Positions 5,853 to 7,229 of a stretch of DNA of 7,229 nt are shown here, one piece after another; within the stretch, counting starts at the first letter, position 1, and each line of letters opens with the position of its first letter. Origin of the DNA: CAINDI01 sp037127585 (lineage in GTDB: Bacteria > Verrucomicrobiota > Verrucomicrobiia > Palsa-1439); assembly GCA_037127585.1 (NCBI GenBank), contig JBAXYB010000139.1:1-7229 (forward strand), given 5' to 3'. The translations under genes were made by a program, and so were the position numbers. Under the pieces are notes generated by a model. It was not told the DNA's origin. It did no database searches and worked only from the letters and a program-made list of their open reading frames with translations.

Positions 5853-5958
5853 TTGTAGGGCGGGATGCCTGTCGTTTAGGTATCCCGCCGTAAGTGTGGA
5901 TATGGCGGTCAATAACGGCGGGATACCTCGAAACGACACGAGGCATCCCGCCCTACAA
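5853..5958. repeat. Composite palindromic repeat (two nested hairpins, REP/MITE-like)
   Basis: An intergenic element between the two thioredoxin genes. The left arm (5853-5891) and right arm (5915-5958) are reverse complements apart from a few bases, around a 23-base centre. Each arm is itself a hairpin: 5859-5870 GGCGGGATGCCT pairs with 5878-5889 AGGTATCCCGCC, and 5917-5930 pairs with 5939-5952. The loops carry complementary GTCGTTT and AAACGAC. The outer ends are TTGTAGGG and CCCTACAA. No ORF lies inside. The form suits a dispersed REP-like or non-autonomous mobile element. It might also end or weaken transcription from the upstream thioredoxin gene, since it has strong stems though no U-tract. 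Confidence 0.88.
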
Positions 5959-5978
5959 ATCCGGCGGTGACGCTTCAG

Positions 5979-6722
5979 CTATCCCTTCGCCTTCTTGATG
6001 AGTTGTTGGAACTTGCCTTCATCGAAGCCGTTGATTTCGCCGATCAACTTGCCGCGACGGTCATACACTTGCACCGTCGGGACGCTGCGAATCTCGTATT
6101 GCACACAGACCGGCGTGCCCCATTTCACGATGTCGATCTTGCGCAACACGAGGTCCGGGTCGTTGTTCACATACCGCTCGATGACGGGGCCGGCTTGCCG
6201 GCACGGGCCGCACCAATCGGCGTAGAAATCCACGATCGTCACCTTGCCGGCGACGCAGTGTTTGAGGATGTCCACCTTGTCGCCGTGGGTGATGACTTTG
6301 ATTTTCTCGTTGCCGGCTTTATTGTTCGCGGCGGTTTCCGACGGTGGAGCGGCCGGCTTCGGGGGGGCGACGGGGACCGGCGGCGGCTCGCCGAAGATGA
6401 TTTTCCCAATCTTCGCCAACGGGATTCGGGTTGTTTCACCGGTTTCGTTTTCGATATTGAATGCTCCCCGGGCGAAGAGCCAGATGACGCCGCGTATTGA
6501 TTTCTGGTCGCGGGTGAGGATCTCGGCTTTGACCGAACCGCCAAGGAAATCGATCCCGGTCACGGTTGCGGCCGGGAGGGTGGTGATCTTGTTCGTGTCG
6601 AGAGCTACGGTAAACGTGTCCGTGGCCAACGCCGTGACCCGGCCACTGACCGTCTTGCCGGTCTGGAGTTGAATCGTATCGGCTTGGGCGACGGTCGCCA
6701 GTGCCAAGCTGAAGAAAATCAT
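5979..6722 (-). CDS. Secreted thioredoxin-domain protein with beta-rich N-terminal domain (paralogue 2)
   Basis: A 247-residue protein counted from the ATG at 6722. AGGAGG (6735-6730) sits 7 bases before this ATG but only 1 base before the ATG at 6728, so the inner start is favoured; the outer one would add MR and give a charged signal-peptide end. Residues 1-14 (MIFFSLALATVAQA) are the signal peptide. The beta-rich domain begins DTIQLQTGKTVSGRV and ends near residue 112. A Pro-rich linker (113-127) and a charged stretch lead to the thioredoxin domain (about 140-245), with W170-C171-G172-P173-C174 and cis-proline P215 (RSVPT). Two further cysteines, C156 and C206, are absent from paralogue 1. 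It is co-directional with paralogue 1 (174 bp apart). It probably is an exported disulfide oxidoreductase; its partner is unknown. Confidence 0.9.
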   Translation of the reverse strand: MIFFSLALATVAQADTIQLQTGKTVSGRVTALATDTFTVALDTNKITTLPAATVTGIDFLGGSVKAEILTRDQKSIRGVIWLFARGAFNIENETGETTRIPLAKIGKIIFGEPPPVPVAPPKPAAPPSETAANNKAGNEKIKVITHGDKVDILKHCVAGKVTIVDFYADWCGPCRQAGPVIERYVNNDPDLVLRKIDIVKWGTPVCVQYEIRSVPTVQVYDRRGKLIGEINGFDEGKFQQLIKKAKG

Positions 6723-6729
6723 GCGCATT

Positions 6730-6735
6730 CCTCCT
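6730..6735 (-). promoter_or_regulatory. Strong Shine-Dalgarno site that points to the inner thioredoxin start
   Basis: On the minus strand AGGAGG is followed by one base and ATG (6728), then CGC and a second ATG (6722). A 7-base spacer favours the second ATG. It is the only strong Shine-Dalgarno site seen at a gene start in the window. Confidence 0.65.
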
Positions 6736-6799
6736 CTTCGTTGCAGTTTTCAGGCCAATGATGTGACAAAGCGCGGCGGCGTCACGCTCGTTACACACA

Positions 6800-6832
6800 A
6801 CAAGCGCGCCGGTGGTCTACCGGCGCGCTTGT
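6800..6832 (-). terminator. Perfect 14-bp hairpin after the partial gene, likely terminator
   Basis: ACAAGCGCGCCGGT (6800-6813) pairs perfectly with ACCGGCGCGCTTGT (6819-6832) around a 5-base loop. It lies 31 bp beyond the stop of the upstream minus-strand gene and before the thioredoxin gene. The sequence after the stem on the minus strand is TGTGTGTAA, only moderately U-rich, so intrinsic termination is likely but not certain. The remaining bases of 6729-6863 show nothing else I can support; a promoter for the thioredoxin gene should lie at 6740-6799, but no convincing -35/-10 pair stands out. Confidence 0.7.
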
Positions 6833-6863
6833 AGGAACGGAAGGTTTTTGGTGCGGTTGATGG

Positions 6864-7229
6864 TCAGGGAATCAGGAGTGTGCCCACCACCGCATCGCTA
6901 TCGTCCACGGCCAAGAGGAACGTGCCGCTGAGGCTGGTGGCATTGGTGCCGGCCAGTTTGAGTTTGCCGGATTTGCCGGGTTTGATGAGCCGGGTTACGG
7001 GCGCGCTCTGTAAGATGTCGATGCCGGCTTCGTAGGTCGCGTTGGTGGAGGTGAAGACGCGGATGCGCGTGGGCGGGACGGGGGAGCTGGTGGAGTTGAG
7101 CATCACTAGCGAACCCTTGACGCTGCAGGTGGTCTGGCAGGTTTGTTTCACGCCGGAGAAACTGCCGGTCAATGTCGTCGGCGGAATCTCGTAGCCGACG
7201 CCGGCGGTGGTTTCAAAATCATCGCCCTG
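6864..7229 (-). CDS. C-terminal part of a secreted or surface protein with CARDB-like domain (partial)
   Basis: The frame is open from the right window edge to TGA at 6864-6866, giving 121 visible residues; the 5' end is outside the window. It begins ...GDDFETTAGVGYEIPPTTL, and then reads LTGSFSGVKQTCQTTCSVKG. It is rich in Thr, Ser, Gly and Val with short alternating hydrophobic stretches, which suits a beta-sandwich. The order SGVKQTC-C-KGSL, RIRVFTSTNATYEAGID, IKPGKSGKLKLAG, GTFLLAVDDSDAVVGT resembles CARDB/Ig-like repeats at the ends of bacterial exported proteins. C at QTCQTTCS may form a disulfide. The TTG at 7172 could be read as a start, but the frame continues upstream with the same composition, so I treat it as internal. 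The function is unknown; the likeness to CARDB is from memory of the pattern and is tentative. Confidence 0.65.
   Translation of the reverse strand, partial: QGDDFETTAGVGYEIPPTTLTGSFSGVKQTCQTTCSVKGSLVMLNSTSSPVPPTRIRVFTSTNATYEAGIDILQSAPVTRLIKPGKSGKLKLAGTNATSLSGTFLLAVDDSDAVVGTLLIP

Noticed and set aside
7170..7172. TTG as the start of the rightmost minus-strand gene
   Set aside because: The frame stays open to the window edge with the same Thr/Gly-rich composition, so the gene is more likely cut by the window.

Overview
The window looks like part of a chromosome from a moderately GC-rich (near 60% by eye) free-living bacterium. Member of the Verrucomicrobiota, or another PVC-group lineage, is my best guess. 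The guess rests on style only: secreted thioredoxins with a beta-rich 'DTI...GKT..GRV' N-terminal domain, weak or absent Shine-Dalgarno sites on several genes, palindromic GGCGGGAT repeats, and a four-helix-bundle protein with a C-terminal suffix domain inside a restriction operon. There is no rRNA or other marker gene to confirm it.

Left half (1-3972, + strand): the 3' part of a type I restriction-modification operon. It opens with the last 22 codons of hsdS. Next come a HEPN/MNT toxin-antitoxin pair (HI0074/HepT-like protein with RX4HXY, then a MntA-like minimal nucleotidyltransferase with GSX10DXD), a second degenerate copy of the hsdS 3' end, a four-helix-bundle gene, and a complete hsdR of the EcoEI type. 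The genes are tightly packed: hsdS stop to hepT 3 bp, hepT/mntA GTGA overlap, four-helix/hsdR ATGA overlap. This suggests one coupled transcript for DNA modification, cleavage and an embedded toxin-antitoxin module. hsdM and the rest of hsdS are presumably upstream, outside the window.

The least ordinary part is 836-1510. The hsdS tail is repeated there. Two 36-bp arrays of 9-bp TGGAC-N4 units flank the start and the end of the four-helix core region. The second array is followed by the same motif inverted (GTCCA, also at 9-bp period), so an in-register hairpin can form inside a coding sequence.

Right half (3999-7229, - strand, convergent with hsdR): read in transcription order, a partial secreted or surface protein with a CARDB-like end (7229-6864), a strong hairpin, a secreted thioredoxin (6722-5979), a composite palindromic repeat, a paralogous secreted thioredoxin (5804-5124), and an M29-type metallo-aminopeptidase (5120-3999) only 3 bp downstream of that thioredoxin. 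These look like housekeeping or envelope genes, unrelated to the restriction island. No stretch over 300 bases lacks a gene.
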